Below, piece by piece: positions 13,187 through 25,069 of a stretch of DNA of 64,000 nucleotides. The DNA is from Geosiphon pyriformis (Eukaryota > Glomeromycota > Glomeromycetes > Archaeosporales > Geosiphonaceae), in assembly GCA_016748015.1 (NCBI GenBank), contig JAAOMT010000436.1:1181050-1245049 (forward strand). The letters run 5' to 3'. The translations under genes and the position numbers were made by a program. The notes beneath the pieces are model-generated. The model saw only the letters and a list, made by a program, of their open reading frames with translations. It ran no database searches and was not told where the DNA came from. The stretch's first letter is position 1; each line of letters starts with the position of its first letter.

Positions 13187-15086
13187 ATGCAATACCTTGA
13201 CCCACCATACATCAGTTCTCCCTTGCAGCATGCTGGTCTGTATGGCATTGCAAGTAGTTATTCAGCGAATACAACCCCAAGTAAGCGCTCAACCCGACAA
13301 GGTATGAAATTAGGAGATTCTGCTTTTAACTTTGGATTTTTGATCCCGATTTTAAAGTCTCCTGACCTGATTTACCTTACGCTATTACCTAGAATAGGCT
13401 TTGTTGCGCCTATACAGTCTACTGCGCAAGCAATTTGGACCACGTATTCCAACCGTCTAAAAGAAGGCAATACATCGCTTCTTTTGCCTGTTATAAGCAA
13501 AAGACGAACGCGTGGTGCCGGACCTTCTAGTTATGTGGAAGATATGGTAACGGACGAAGAGGAATTTTGGGGTAATGACGAGTTCAAAAGGGGTATAACT
13601 CCTGTTGACAAAACCGGCACAGTTCGTCCGACCTTATCTCGTGAAGGAACAGGCGATAAGCCTGTTCAAAAACGTTTCATGCGGAGAACTAAACATGTGT
13701 ATAAGTAAGAATTTATATATTGTTACAATTCATTTGCCATGCTTTTGATTCAATCATTCCAATATCCTTCGTTTTTCTACGAACTTCAGATCTGTCAAGG
13801 AGGTGGAAAGAATGGCTGATCAAAATGAAATCCTCATTCCAATCAGGCTTGATATTGATTTCGAGCATCATAAGTTACGCGACACATTCACTTGGAACTT
13901 GAATGGTAAATACATTTTGTTTATGTGTTTTCACGTGACATGTTTCAGGTTAATTCTAAATGATAGAAAATTTTTTTAATAGAAAAAATTATTACACCCG
14001 AAAATTTTGCCGAAATAATGTGCAATGATCTTGACATCTCGGTGGATACTTACTCTCCGATGATTGCAGAATCTATAAGAACTCAAATTAATGATTACGA
14101 ACCAACAGCAGAAAAAAGCTTGAAACAAGAAGATAATAGAGTCACTATAACAGTTGGTATTTTGGTCTAAAAAATTTTATAACCACCTTTTAATTTCGTA
14201 TTGTAACTGAGATTCATATACGTGATTTATAAGCTAGATGTACAGGTGGGAAAAATGAATCTTCGAGATCGATTTGAATGGGACCTCAGTTCCGATTTGA
14301 CACCAGAGGAGTTTAGTCGCTTGCTAACTGCCGATCTTGGTGTCGGTGGTGAATTTGCACCAATAATAGCGTTTAATATTCATGAACAGTTATTACGCCA
14401 CAAAAATGAAATATTAAATGACTCAGACACAGAAAGTGAACCTCTCCAGTCTGCGTTTCGAGCTTTAGATGAAGCAGAAGACTGGTCTCCCGTTTTAGGC
14501 ACCTTAACTACTGAGGAGTTAGAAAAACTTGTGCTAGACAAAGAGAGAAGCTTTAGGTATGTGAAAACCTTAGCAATTAAAAGAAAACTTAATTAAATTA
14601 ATGTTGAAATTTTTCTTCAGACGCCTTCGAAGAGAAACTTCTCGTTTTGGCAATTCAAGGTCACGTCACTTGCGACAAACAACCCCACGTTCATCCAGTG
14701 GTATCAGATCCCCTGCTGCAACCCCAACAAGGCGTAATAAAAACCTAAAACAAGAACGCGTCAGAGGAGAAAGGGGTACAAAATTAGCGCCCGAACAATT
14801 AGAAAAGTGGCATTGTGATCATTGTCGGATCAATGGACGTGATACTCCTTTGGTAAGAAGGGGGCCTGATGGTGGCAAGGTACTTCTTATTCAATTAAAG
14901 TCTTTTATAGGAGTTCAAGACTGTATTCCCAAGCTATTTTTAAAACCATTTCTCTACTTCTAAATTTAGACTCTTTGTAATGCATGTGGCTTGTACTGGA
15001 TTAATAAAGCAAAATTGCCTCCACTTCGTAAAGATATGTTTGCACAACAGGAAATTGATAGCCAAAACCGCGTTCCCGACCAATAA
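13187..15086 (+). CDS. SNF5: SNF5/SMARCB1-family chromatin remodeller subunit with C-terminal GATA zinc finger
   Basis: Core subunit of SWI/SNF (Snf5) or RSC (Sfh1) remodelling complexes in the nucleus. The start is ATG 13187 (MQYLDPPYISSPLQHAGLYG); an in-frame GTG lies just upstream. After an early intron (about 13302-13398) comes GFVAPIQSTAQAIWTTYSNR. Two SNF5 repeats are visible: ILIPIRLDIDFEHHKLRDTF with TWNLNEKIITPENFAEIM, and LDVQVGKMNLRDRFEWDLSS with LTPEEFSRLLTADLGVGGEF. A basic linker (RRLRRETSRFGNSRSRHLRQ) leads to a GATA-type finger, WHCDHCRINGRDTPLV ending LCNACGLYW, with C-X2-C-X20-C-X2-C spacing. The protein stops shortly after, at 15084-15086. A GATA finger on Snf5 is known from other fungi. 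I cannot tell Snf5 from Sfh1 by eye. Confidence 0.93.
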
Positions 15087-16294
15087 ATCAAATTGATTTA
15101 CATAATATTTGTTTCAGTCACGTTTTCTTATGATAAAAAGCTTTGCAATTTTGAAGAAGTTCCTGATATGAAATTAATTTTATATTACGAAAATCAACGT
15201 TTGAACCTGATGCAATTCTGTTAAATAGTCCGTAGTAAATTTGAGGCTACTGATTGCGTATTAAGAAAGAATGATTTAATTTACACACTCAATTTTAGAA
15301 ATTCAATTTGGGTGATTGACCGATTGTGGCATAACTTTAAAAAAAAGGGTCTTGAGTAAAAAAACGCTTTTTGCTTTGAAAACGCTAAATCTGTTTTTTA
15401 ACAAAAATTCATCGTCTCTTGATTCACAAATATTTTTTATAAAATATGTAATCCTACCTAACCAGTGATGTCTTATTGCAATTTTGTATTTTTGAACATG
15501 ATTATAAAATTAGTATTAGTTTGTTGTGTGGACTTTTTAGCCGATAATAATTATTAATATTTAAAATTGTAATTACAAGCAAAAAATTAAGAATAACAAA
15601 AACTTGACGAAATAAAACATATACTTTAATAATTTTGAATTTTTATTTAAAATCTATGGCACATTAAAATAATTTAATATTTTTTAAAATTTAAGAATTA
15701 AAAAAAAAAGATTTATAAAATTATAAAATAGTTTTGATTAAAAATAACATATTTAAATATTTAAATTTATTTAAATTTTTTAAATTGAAAATTTTAATAA
15801 TATTTCTTACATTGTGGCGAGTAGAATTTTAATAATAATCATTGTTAAAAATAGTTTCTTATTAAAATCATAATTCAAAATGTAAATAATTGAAATATTT
15901 ATCATTTAAGCATTTTTATTTTAACACAATAGTTTTTGAAATTGTCATTTTTGTTTTGAGAATTTTCAGCTTACTCTGAAATGCCCTTTAAAGAGAGCGA
16001 GAAAGGAGCAAATACAGAAAAATTCGAACAGCGAAAGCAGGAAAAATCGTGAACAGGGGAATTAAAGAAGGATGGCAGGCAATACCACAGAAATCGTGTG
16101 CAAACAGAACAGCAAACGCGCGAGTAAAAGGAAGAGTAGAAACAAAAATAATTATATAAATGACGTCACAAAATTTGTTAAATAATCCTAAAAAGGCTTC
16201 TGCACATTGAAATAAAACCTCACTTGCATAATCGATCAATGAATTAAAAAATTTCATAAAAAAAATAGCTCTAAGTTGGCCGTTGCTTGTCAAG
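15087..16294. other. AT-rich intergenic region
   Basis: About 1.2 kb between SNF5 and eIF2A. From about 15500 to 15960 it is very AT-rich, like the transposon deserts but short. No gene or named repeat is supported. The last ~200 bp presumably hold the eIF2A promoter. Confidence 0.6.
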
Positions 16295-19200
16295 ATGTCT
16301 GCAATACTCCCCACCCAATTCGCTTGTGAGTAACCCTAACTGAATCATGTATAATGTTCACGTTCAAGTGATTACCATGATTACGCTGAGTTTTTTGAGG
16401 ATTTCTCCCTTTGACCTACAATCTTTCTGGGGCTTTTTTGAATAGATCGGTCCGTCAGCGGTGTTGGCTTGTCTTCTGGGCACCCAGATTTTTTTTCTGT
16501 AGAGAACTTAACTGAGTAATTATCATATCAAATTTTTTAGAGCATTAGGAAATCTAACCGTGTAGAAACTTGGGATTTTATTAACTTGATTACAATTTTT
16601 CTATAACGAAAGTGACGACAACACCAAAACATTTCAATACAGCAAAGATGGGAGATATTTCGGTTGTGCCTCAGCAGAAAGGTCATTTATGATTTTAATA
16701 TTAAACCTTAACCTTTATCAAAATCTGATCCGATTGTCTTATGTAGGGTTGTGATTATAAATGCCGAAACTGTGGAAATAGTAAAAGAAATTAAACGTAA
16801 AAATGTTGTGGAAATAGGGTTTTCACCAAAGGGTACATTCTTGACTACTTGGGAAAGGCCTGGTAAGTCTAAAGCAAATCTTTGTCGTCAATTTTGCCAA
16901 GTACTTTTCACTGATAAACTTGACTCTAGAGGCAATTTTTATTTTCCAACTTCAAAAAATATTGTTTAAAATAAAATTTTCCTCTTTCAATATTTAATAT
17001 TTATAGTTAAGTTGGAAGAGAATGTGATGCACAAAAATCTTATTTTATGGGAGGTAGAGTCGGGCAAAGAGCTCATATCGTTTGCGCAAAAAAGTCAATC
17101 GAATTGGTGAGGAGAAATAAAGTTTGGTTAATATGTGGAATTTTCAATTTTATGTAACTTAATTGTTTTGCATGAGAGTTTTTAGGAATGTCCAATGGAC
17201 AGAAGATGAATCATTTTTTAGCCGTATGGTTACTGGGGAGGTTCATTTTTACGCTAGTAATCGCATTGACAAAGAGGTTCATTCCAAATTGCGTTTAGAG
17301 GGTATCGCTGATTTTTCTCTGTCTCCCGGCAAAAGTCCCTCAATCGCTGTATTTATTCCAGAGAAAAAGGTAACTTTTAACTATTAATTATAGCAAAGAC
17401 CAATTTTAAATTCATGTTTAACAAATTGTTTCTCTCATAGGCTGGGCCTGCGCGCGTTCAAATATTCTCTATCACGAATTTCAATACTACTCTTGCCCAA
17501 AAGACTTTTTATAAAGCAGATAAGATCCAAATGAAATGGAATGATCTCGGTACTAATCTGTTAGTTTTGACACATACCGATGTTGACAAAACGAATAAAT
17601 CTTACTACGGAGGTACTTTACAATATATGTATAAGATTATTTCTATCATTTTTACTGGAAAAAGTATTAATAATACATATATTAGAGACGAATCTGTACT
17701 CACTTTCGGTTGCCGGCAATTACGATTGTCGTGTTCAACTTGGTTAGATATTCTTATGAAAATTTTTCTTGCTGCTTTTATAATCCCTATTAAAATTGTT
17801 TCTTTATTCAGATAAAGAAGGCCCAATTCATGACGTGACATGGAGTCCTAACTCAAAAGAATTTATAGTCATTTATGGATGTAAGCTGCTTTGCCTCGTC
17901 GCTTTGGCAGTCTGCCATTTTTAATTATAGCTATCCTTCCTATTTAGATATGCCCGCAAAGGCAACATTATTTGACCATCGTGCTAATCCCGCGCACGAG
18001 CTTGGAATTAATCCTCGCAACATAGTACAATTTAATCCTCAAGGGCGCCATATCCTTTGCTTTATATATAAATTTGTGCTTATTTGATATTTAGTAAGAA
18101 ACCTTGACCATCTATTTTTTTGAATTTTCACTTTTTTTTCTTGCTGGTTTCGGAAATTTAGCAGGGACGATGGATATATGGGATCACAAGAGCCTAAAAA
18201 AAATCTCAACTATTGAGGCACCAAATTCTTCAGAATCCGCATGGTCCCCCGATGGACGCTATATAATGACGGCAACACTTAGTCCACGGCTACGAGTGGA
18301 TAATGGATACAAAATATGGCATTACACAGGCGTGTTGGTACACGCTAGGAACGTTAACGAATTGCTGCAGGTTCGCACTGAAAAAGAAATTATGTGATTG
18401 AAGGGAAAATGGAGAAATACATTATAGAATTCGTAGACTTTGTGTATATATAATGAATCATATCTTGACCGACACACATGGGGGTTGATGATTTCGGGAT
18501 TCTATTGGGATATATTTTGAGAATGGTCATCAAAAAATTCTCTGGACCATAAACAGGTCGGTTGGCGACCAGCCAGTGTAAATCTATTTCCAATTCGTTC
18601 ATTGTCGCCGCCCCCTCCTGCGGCACAAAATGCGCAGGAGTTTACTGTGAAGCCACCATGTAGGTCTCTCTGAACTTTTGAAATGATTTGAAATTTTTCG
18701 TTTATTTTAATATTCAATCAATTAGCCAAAATTGTGGGGGCTTACCGACCGCCTCATGCGCGTGGGCAAGCCACTCCAGATCATTTCAAGGTAATATTAA
18801 TGTTTAATACAAATTACCCAAGAATCAACTCTGACTTTATCACTTGTACTTTTTTTCTTTAAAATTGGGAATTATGTAGCGGGAAGACGAAACCTCTATA
18901 AAAGCCAAGGTTCAACCAAATGGAACAAAATCGAGTAACAGTACAGATTGTAAGTTTTATCCATCCAGCGTCCATTATGCTTTGCAGGTTACAACTAAAT
19001 TGGAAATTTCCTATTTTCAGCGTTATCCAAAATATCTGCAAAGAACAAAAAGAAAAGGGAAGCTAAGAAAAAGAAAGATGAAGCTATTCAATCTTCATCC
19101 GAGATACAAGGTTTTAATAATTATTTGTAGCTTAATCAATTTGAAAGAATAGAAAGTACAAATTTATTCATTTTAACCAGTAGAGACGACTCCGTTGAAT

Positions 19201-19586
19201 GTAGTATCCTCGGAACTTGAGGAAACTGTTATTCTCAGTAATGGAAGTTCAATTCCCATTATTACTGAAATGCCATTAGACTCGACCAGCGCAAATCTTA
19301 TTTCAGATACGCAATTATCCTCACAATCCGGAACCGTTCTCACCGAAACAGAAAAGAAAATTCGCAACCTCACCAAAAAATTACGACAAATTGCTGAGCT
19401 CAAAGACAGGCAAGCAAATGGCGACAAGCTAGAGCAGACTCAAGTGAGCAGGATTTCTTCATTTAAGGCTATATTAAAAAATTATTCAATTGATTTCAAA
19501 ATTTAAAATTTATTTTATAGATTTTAAAGATTGCAACTGCAGCTGCTTTAGAGAGAGAGCTTCAACAATTAAGGCATATTGGATAA
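16295..19586 (+). CDS. EIF2A: Eukaryotic translation initiation factor 2A (eIF2A)
   Basis: WD-repeat (beta-propeller) factor that can deliver initiator tRNA to 40S subunits independently of eIF2. The start at 16295 gives MSAILPTQFAYRSVSGVGL. Propeller blades follow: NLILWEVESGKELISFAQKS, TWSPNSKEFIVIYGYMPAKA, LAGFGNLAGTMDIWD, and SAWSPDGRYIMTATLSPRLR then VDNGYKIWHYTG, the last nearly identical to human eIF2A. The tail contains KIVGAYRPPHARG, a lysine-rich segment and a C-terminal coiled coil (EKKIRNLTKKLRQIAELKDR) ending LRHIG with TAA at 19584-19586. All introns are GT-AG except one at 18050-18131, which only works as an AT-AC intron and is listed separately. Phases agree throughout, so the gene looks intact. 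Confidence 0.95.
18050..18131 (+). other. U12-type (AT-AC) intron in eIF2A
   Basis: The 82-nt intron starts ATATCCTTTG, a perfect match to the U12 5' splice site consensus ATATCCTT. It has CCTTGAC at 18102-18108, close to the U12 branch motif TCCTTRAC, and ends TTTTCAC. No GT-AG pair in the interval gives an open frame that fits the family. Joining 18049 to 18132 gives PQG-RLFFLAGFGNLAG, which lines up without a gap against PHGHILVLAGFGNL of human eIF2A. The distance from branch A to the 3' end is 24 nt, somewhat long for a U12 intron. Confidence 0.85.
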
Positions 19587-20044
19587 TAATTTGAACTTTT
19601 AATTTTAAGGGATTAATCTTGGGAATTCAAAAGAAATTTTTGTGGTTTGGGTATTTCAACTTATAATTTTTTTTAATTTAATACAATTTTTTATTTGAAT
19701 TAAAAAGTAGGAGTCTTTAACCAATATTTAATGAGTCATCCCAAATAAAATAAATCTACATGTTTGAATATTTTGAATTGTATTCAATATTTTCGTCTAC
19801 TCGATTTGAGATCAAGATTTCAGAGAGCACTCGACAATTTAAAAGTGGCAATCATTACTACTTATCATATTATGACATTTTTGGCTAAAGAGGAAATTAT
19901 TCACTTTTTACTAGGGATCTCATTGACCATTTAATAAAGCCCAACAGTTTAAGAATGTATTTTTTGCTTTAAAACAAATTTCCTAGATACAACTATGTAT
20001 AAAATCGGGAACACGGGAATTACATAAGTATCCAAATTAACGGC
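19587..20044. other. Convergent spacer between eIF2A and RPS0
   Basis: 458 bp between two convergent stop codons, AT-rich. It should hold both 3' UTRs and polyadenylation sites. No gene is seen. Confidence 0.6.
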
Positions 20045-21230
20045 TTACCACTCCGGAGTTTTTTCCGTGGTTTCATCTGCCCAACTGCTCGTAACAGGTT
20101 TCTCGAATGAAGCATCTAATCCACTACTATCCCCGGTTGCAGCAGTTGACTCTTTAAAATCACCTATATTAGCTGAAGTAGTTGCTTCCGCCCAGCCAGT
20201 AGTTACTTCCTCTGGTTCCCCATTGTCCCAAGTGGAGGCAGCAGCATTAGATGGAATCGCTGCTGCGAGCGCCGGATTAATTCCACCTATAGGAGTAACA
20301 CCTGAAGCCTCCCAACCTGGAGCCTCGTTGGTATCCCAATTACCACCATCATATCCACCACCACCACCACCATCCCCGGTTTTATCGGGAACAGCACCAG
20401 TTTCCGCATCTTTCTCGGTCTCTTCAGGATCCCGATAAAAGAACATATCAACCATCACATCCCAAGGGGTCTCACGTGGAACTATGCCACGCAGACGAAG
20501 AACCTCACGTGCTAACATCCAATAAATCAACCCAATTGAATGCTTTGCTTTGTTGTTAGTCGGGATAGCAATATCAACAAAACGGAGGGGGGAATCAGTA
20601 TCAGCGAGAGCAATTACAGGAATATTGACATAAGAAGCTTCTTTGATAGCTTGATGATCAGTACGTGGGTCGGTAACAATGATCAATCGGGGTTCTTTGA
20701 ATGATCGTGTGATATAATTGGTGAATGTACCAGGGGTGAATCTCCCCGCAATGGCTTGAGCGTGTGTATAAGAAGCGTATTTCAATGCGGCACGTTGACC
20801 ATAGGGACGAGCAGAAATCACAACAACATCAGCTGGATTTTCAATTGCAGCGATTATACGTGCTGCAAGCACGAGCTTCTCCCAAGTTTTGCCAATGTTA
20901 ATAATGTTAATTCCTTTATAGTTAAATGAGATAATAAAACGTAAGATTCATTTTATAAGAAGTAAATCAAGAATCCTTCATGCTATTTAATTTGGTTCAA
21001 TATATATCGGATTGATTACCATCCGCACGACGCTTCCATACATATGGAGTCATTTGAACATTTAAATTCTTGGCCCCAATATGGGCTTGTGCCGATAAGA
21101 AGAATTGAATATCCTCCTGGGTAGCTGTATTAACAAGTGAAAATTTAATTTATCATAGGAAAACTCGATTTAAGAAGCTATATCATATTTATTCAAAAAT
21201 ACCGTTAAGTGTTGCAGGCAACTTAGACAT
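20045..21230 (-). CDS. RPS0: 40S ribosomal protein S0/SA (uS2)
   Basis: Small-subunit protein needed for 40S maturation, in the uS2 family that includes the laminin receptor precursor RPSA. Three exons: MSKLPATLN (start 21230), then [20 protein letters not shown] and [15 protein letters not shown], then [20 protein letters not shown]. The core includes [40 protein letters not shown] and [19 protein letters not shown], all strongly conserved. The C-terminal tail of about 110 residues is glycine- and acid-rich (a [10 protein letters not shown] run) with repeated W and ends ETTEKTPEW. Total length is about 333 residues against about 252 in yeast, so the tail is long. The end resembles the E/T-W repeats of RPSA. 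Confidence 0.96.
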
Positions 21231-21391
21231 GACTGTCAAATTATGGAGACAGTATTCTATTGGTTCAAAATGGCCTTTTATTAAAGATATTGTATTGTTA
21301 ATCAAATGTTATTGCTTTGCTTTAAACTATTGAGCAGAATAACAGAATTTTCTTTCGTGATCCATCCATCATATTCTGAACGTAACCACAA

Positions 21392-21690
21392 ATGGAAAAA
21401 GATTCAATTAAAGATATGGAAAAGGCGTTCGATTTTTTTAAAGGATACAAAAAGGTCCAAGTATTGCCGCGGCGAAAGAGGAAGATACTTTAGAGCAAAT
21501 AATTAAAATTTTTATACCTTACGATTTTGTGATCGATTTAATATCGACCAATCAAAGAAAAGTAGTGTTAGTCACCAAGGATTCAATGAGAAGATCAATT
21601 CGAGAAAATTTCGTAGCTCCACGTCGCCACAATAAGCCCATTATAATTAGAACTTTGAATGCCGTAAAAGGGTTTTGGCGAAACTGGTAA
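21392..21690 (+). pseudogene. Small ORF of unknown function, apparently interrupted by a frameshift
   Basis: ATG 21392 opens MEKDSIKDMEKAFDFFKGYK and reaches a stop at about 21493. Overlapping it in the +1 frame from 21442 is an open stretch reading GPSIAAAKEEDTLEQIIKIF, then DFVIDLISTNQRKVVLVTKD and a basic C-terminus ending VKGFWRNW (stop at about 21690). One extra A in the A-run at 21449-21453 would join the two into a protein of about 98 residues. I found no intron that joins them in phase, although the T-run and AAAG at about 21442 could be an acceptor. It may be a sequencing error, a broken gene or a missed exon. I do not recognise the protein. It lies head-to-head with RPS0, 161 bp away. 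Confidence 0.4.
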
Positions 21691-21746
21691 CTTTGTTCTC
21701 TCTTTAATTTATATCTTTACCTCTTAAATATCACAAAGAAAGCAAT

Positions 21747-22372
21747 ATGCATGCCAAACAAATTTCAGCCATTTTTTATATAAATATCTTGCTACTTTTG
21801 TTTGTTGCTGTCGTGTCGGTTTCTTCCCAAGCACATATAAACTATAAGGGTGAACATAGTAACTATGGAGATCACTCCAGGTTTAAAGAGTAAGCTTCAA
21901 GAATTTTAGGATCGTAAATTTATTTTATGTCAGTTCAATTGGAAGTTTCCATACTATAAACTTACTTTCAACACATTTTAAAATTAGACATGTTAAACAA
22001 CACCTTAAAGACCTTCCGCATCCACCGGATATGACAGAGGACGATGAATTATACTATCTATTCTCTGTGCACGACATCAACCAAGATGGTCACTTAGATG
22101 GGCATGAACTTCGTGGGGCGTTCACCGATTTCACGGCGAGTGACCAAGAAGCGGTACTAACTTTAACTGAAATCAACGAAATGACTGATCACGTTTTTTT
22201 AGAGGATGACATGGATAATGAGTTAAGCATCATTTTAATATTTTTCATCGTTGAATCTGAATTTCTGGATTTCATTCTCAATCTATATTTATTTTATCGA
22301 CACCAAAACTGACACAGTGGACGTATTAGTTGGCAAGAATACTTGTTGTCCCAAAAATATCACGAAAAATAG
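21747..22372 (+). CDS. Secreted/ER-lumen EF-hand protein, MCFD2-like
   Basis: Small calcium-binding protein with a signal peptide: MHAKQISAIFYINILLLLFV followed by AVVSVSSQA, with a likely cleavage after SSQA. After two introns in phase the rest carries two EF-hands. Loop 1 is DINQDGHLDGHE, with acidic or Asn side chains at 1, 3 and 5, Gly at 6 and Glu at 12. Loop 2 is DMDNDGRISWQE, completed only after splicing 22219 to 22320. Between them lies LTLTEINEMTDHVF. The two-EF-hand layout after a signal peptide resembles MCFD2, the ER partner of the cargo receptor LMAN1/ERGIC-53. That role is inference. The protein has about 128 residues and ends YHEK with no HDEL-type signal. Confidence 0.8.
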
Positions 22373-24169
22373 ATTTTTTTGTAAAAATATTGTATGATAT
22401 CTTCCTGTCATTTTTTAGATCCAGCTTAAATAAGTTAAAATTTCATTCTTTGTTTACACCTTTTAAAATAAATAAGTTCAATTGTAACTTGAAAGCAAGC
22501 TATTGATCTTTTTTGAAACTTTACCAAGTCAATGATCAAACCTTCATCTCTTTATTTTAAGAGGTCATGATGCCTAGGTCTTAGTTATTTTCAGTTGAGT
22601 ATTACTATAGGATTCAAAGCGATTTCCCTTTCAGGTTTATTTTTAAATGAAAATTCCGAAACAATCAGCTGTTGGTGGCTGGTTGGGGCAGGATATGAAA
22701 AAATTTGTTGATCTATTTCGATTTGCAAAGTGTTTGACAAATTGTCCTATTTGAGAGTTACTTGTAACATGAAGGCTACCAGATAACTGCAATAAATTCA
22801 TTTATGAAGCAAGTTCATTAAAGCTTTTAAAATGTTTAGGCCTGGCTTGATATAATAAAAAGCAAAAATAATTGTTAGATTTTGATAAAAAATATATATG
22901 TATATTTTTTAATATTTTAATATTAAAACTCAAAAAATACAAACAAATTCAATACAAACCCAAATCCAAATATTAATAAAAAACTATATTAATTAAAAGG
23001 TTTTATTTTAAGTAAAAATTAAGTGATTTAAAACGTTTTAATTTTTAAAATAATTTATTTGTATTTAATATTATTATAATACATATTTTTTTTATAAAAT
23101 TACAAATTAATTTAAATATACACAGATATAATTTTTTTTTAAAGTATAATCCAATTATTAACTATAATACAAAATTAAAATATTTTACAGTAATCACAAT
23201 TCATGTATTATAAATAATCAAATATTTAAGCTAGTCAGACAAAACTATATTAAATCTACAAAAACAAACTTATTTAAAACAATTATTCTGTGCATGATTA
23301 CAACCAAACTATTTTCTATTAAAAACCAAACCAGTTTTATTTGAAATTTGAAATTTGAAATTTGAAATTTGAAACTTTTAAAAAATTATTAATTTAATAA
23401 AAGTTTTTTTATTGATAAAAAAATTTATATTATATTTTAAAATTAATTGTTTTTTTGTTTAAATTATTAACAACTTTTTTAAAATGTCAATATTTTTTTT
23501 AATTATAAAAATTTTAATCTTTATTTTTGCATTTAAAAAAGAATTACTTATTAATTTTATAACCAAAATAATTAGGTTTAATAATAGATTTAATTAACAA
23601 ATTCAACTTAACCAACTCAGATTTTAAAAAAACCAATTTAAAATTAATAATAAAATTAATAATAACAATAAAAAAAATTATAGTTTTTACATAAAAATTT
23701 GTATTAATAAAAAAAATTTTAAAAGTTTTAAAACCAACTATAAACTTAAAAAAATAGTATTATCAAAAATTATGGTTGTTTTTTAATGTTATTAATGATA
23801 AATTTGTTGTTAAAAATATTATTATTATTATTATTAAAAACTGTTAAATTTTAATACTTAAAACAATATTAATAGTCAAAATTTTTTATAAAATTTAATT
23901 TTTTTTAAAATATTAATTTTAACAATAATATTATTTAACTTATATTTTAATTATTAAATAAAATTAAAAAACCAAAAAATAAAATAAAAATAGCTTATAT
24001 GTTTAAAATTTTAATTTATTAATTTTAAAAATAATATAATTAAATAAAAAATTTACTAATTTGGCTTTAAAAATGTTTTTTGTAATTTTGTTGTTTAATA
24101 AAAACTATTAATTTTTAATAAACTAATTATTTTTAAAGTATTTTTTTATATTTGAACTATTTATATTAT
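22373..24169. other. AT-rich desert, left part
   Basis: The first ~450 bp still look like ordinary intergenic sequence. From about 22850 the DNA is almost pure A+T with no supported gene. A short tandem repeat of GAAATTT (about five units) lies at 23341-23375. The stretch near 23230 (agtcagacaaaactatatt) resembles the LINE-end sequences at about 24610 and 34490, so at least part is decayed transposon. Confidence 0.6.
23341..23375. repeat. Tandem repeat of the 7-mer GAAATTT
   Basis: About five consecutive GAAATTT units inside AT-rich DNA. No function is evident. Confidence 0.9.
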
Positions 24170-24470
24170 TGAACTTATAATAGAATAATCAATTTTATAA
24201 TAATTATTTTATATAATTATTTTGTAATAAAAATTAATTTTTTTATAAAAATTTTTAATTGTAGACTTTTTAATAATATATAAATACTTTATAATAAAAA
24301 TCAACTTTTTTATAAAAAATTTTAATTGTAAACTACTTAATAATATAAAAATATATAAAAATAAAAATAAATTAAAATAAAAAAAATATAAAAATAATAT
24401 TTTCTACTTATATTTAAAATTAATTAAATAATTACTAAAATTAATAATTAATTAGAATTTATAAAGTTTA
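24170..24470. repeat. LINE 3' UTR repeat with internal ~65-bp duplication
   Basis: Contains two tandem units of the pattern TTTTGTAATAAAAATTAA ... TTAATTGTAGAC ... AATAATATA, at about 24225-24287 and 24288-24350. A similar block in the same orientation occurs at about 62760-63080, and an inverted copy at about 33720-33860. Its position just after the LINE C-terminal domain suggests it is the element's 3' UTR. Confidence 0.6.
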
Positions 24471-24659
24471 AAACAATATTAATTTTTATTTTTATTTTTT
24501 ATTTAATACAATTAATAAGTAAAATTTAATTACTATTTAGTATATAAAATCAAACTAAGTAATTTAGATTAAATATAACTTACATACTTATCACATATAA
24601 TTAATTATTCAAATCAGACAAAATAATACTATATATTTATAAGAATTTTTATACTATTA

Positions 24660-24858
24660 TTTAGACCAGAAAAAAAAAACATGATTTATAACTGTTAAAA
24701 CTAACTATAAAAAATTCAATAATGCTAAGAAGCCTAATTATACCATTTGACAATTTGATTATTAAGTTACCAACTAAACCAGACATTATACTACTATTTT
24801 CTACCAAACCAGCTTTTTTTATTTTAGTCTTAAATTTAAATCTATTAAACCAAACCAT
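24660..24858 (-). pseudogene. LINE ORF2 C-terminal domain fragment
   Basis: Open frame with KAGLVENSSIMSGLVGNLI and KLSNGIIRLLSIIEFF, ending KSCFFFLV. The same domain occurs in less decayed form at 59820-60300 (LSEWLLVGVVRLLGIMDVFG, then FCKSCCF). This is the conserved tail of Rhizophagus-type LINE proteins; its function is unknown. Confidence 0.7.
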
Positions 24859-25069
24859 AAAACAATATCTCTTTATTAACTGATTTATAAAACTAACAAC
24901 TGTTACTAAAGATTTTTTTTTGGTCTCAAAAACTATTAATGTCTTAGTATATCAAGTTTTTAACACAAAATTCTTGTAAATTATAACATATAGACTTATA
25001 TTTAATAAATATTTAGATAAAATGTCTATTACAAAAAAAAAAAGAGACATAGACTCTATTTAATAACTT

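Noticed and set aside
18098-18131. Reading the eIF2A intron end as coding (TLTIYFFEFSL insertion)
   Set aside because: Needs a weak acceptor and inserts residues absent from the family; the AT-AC intron explains all signals without any insertion.
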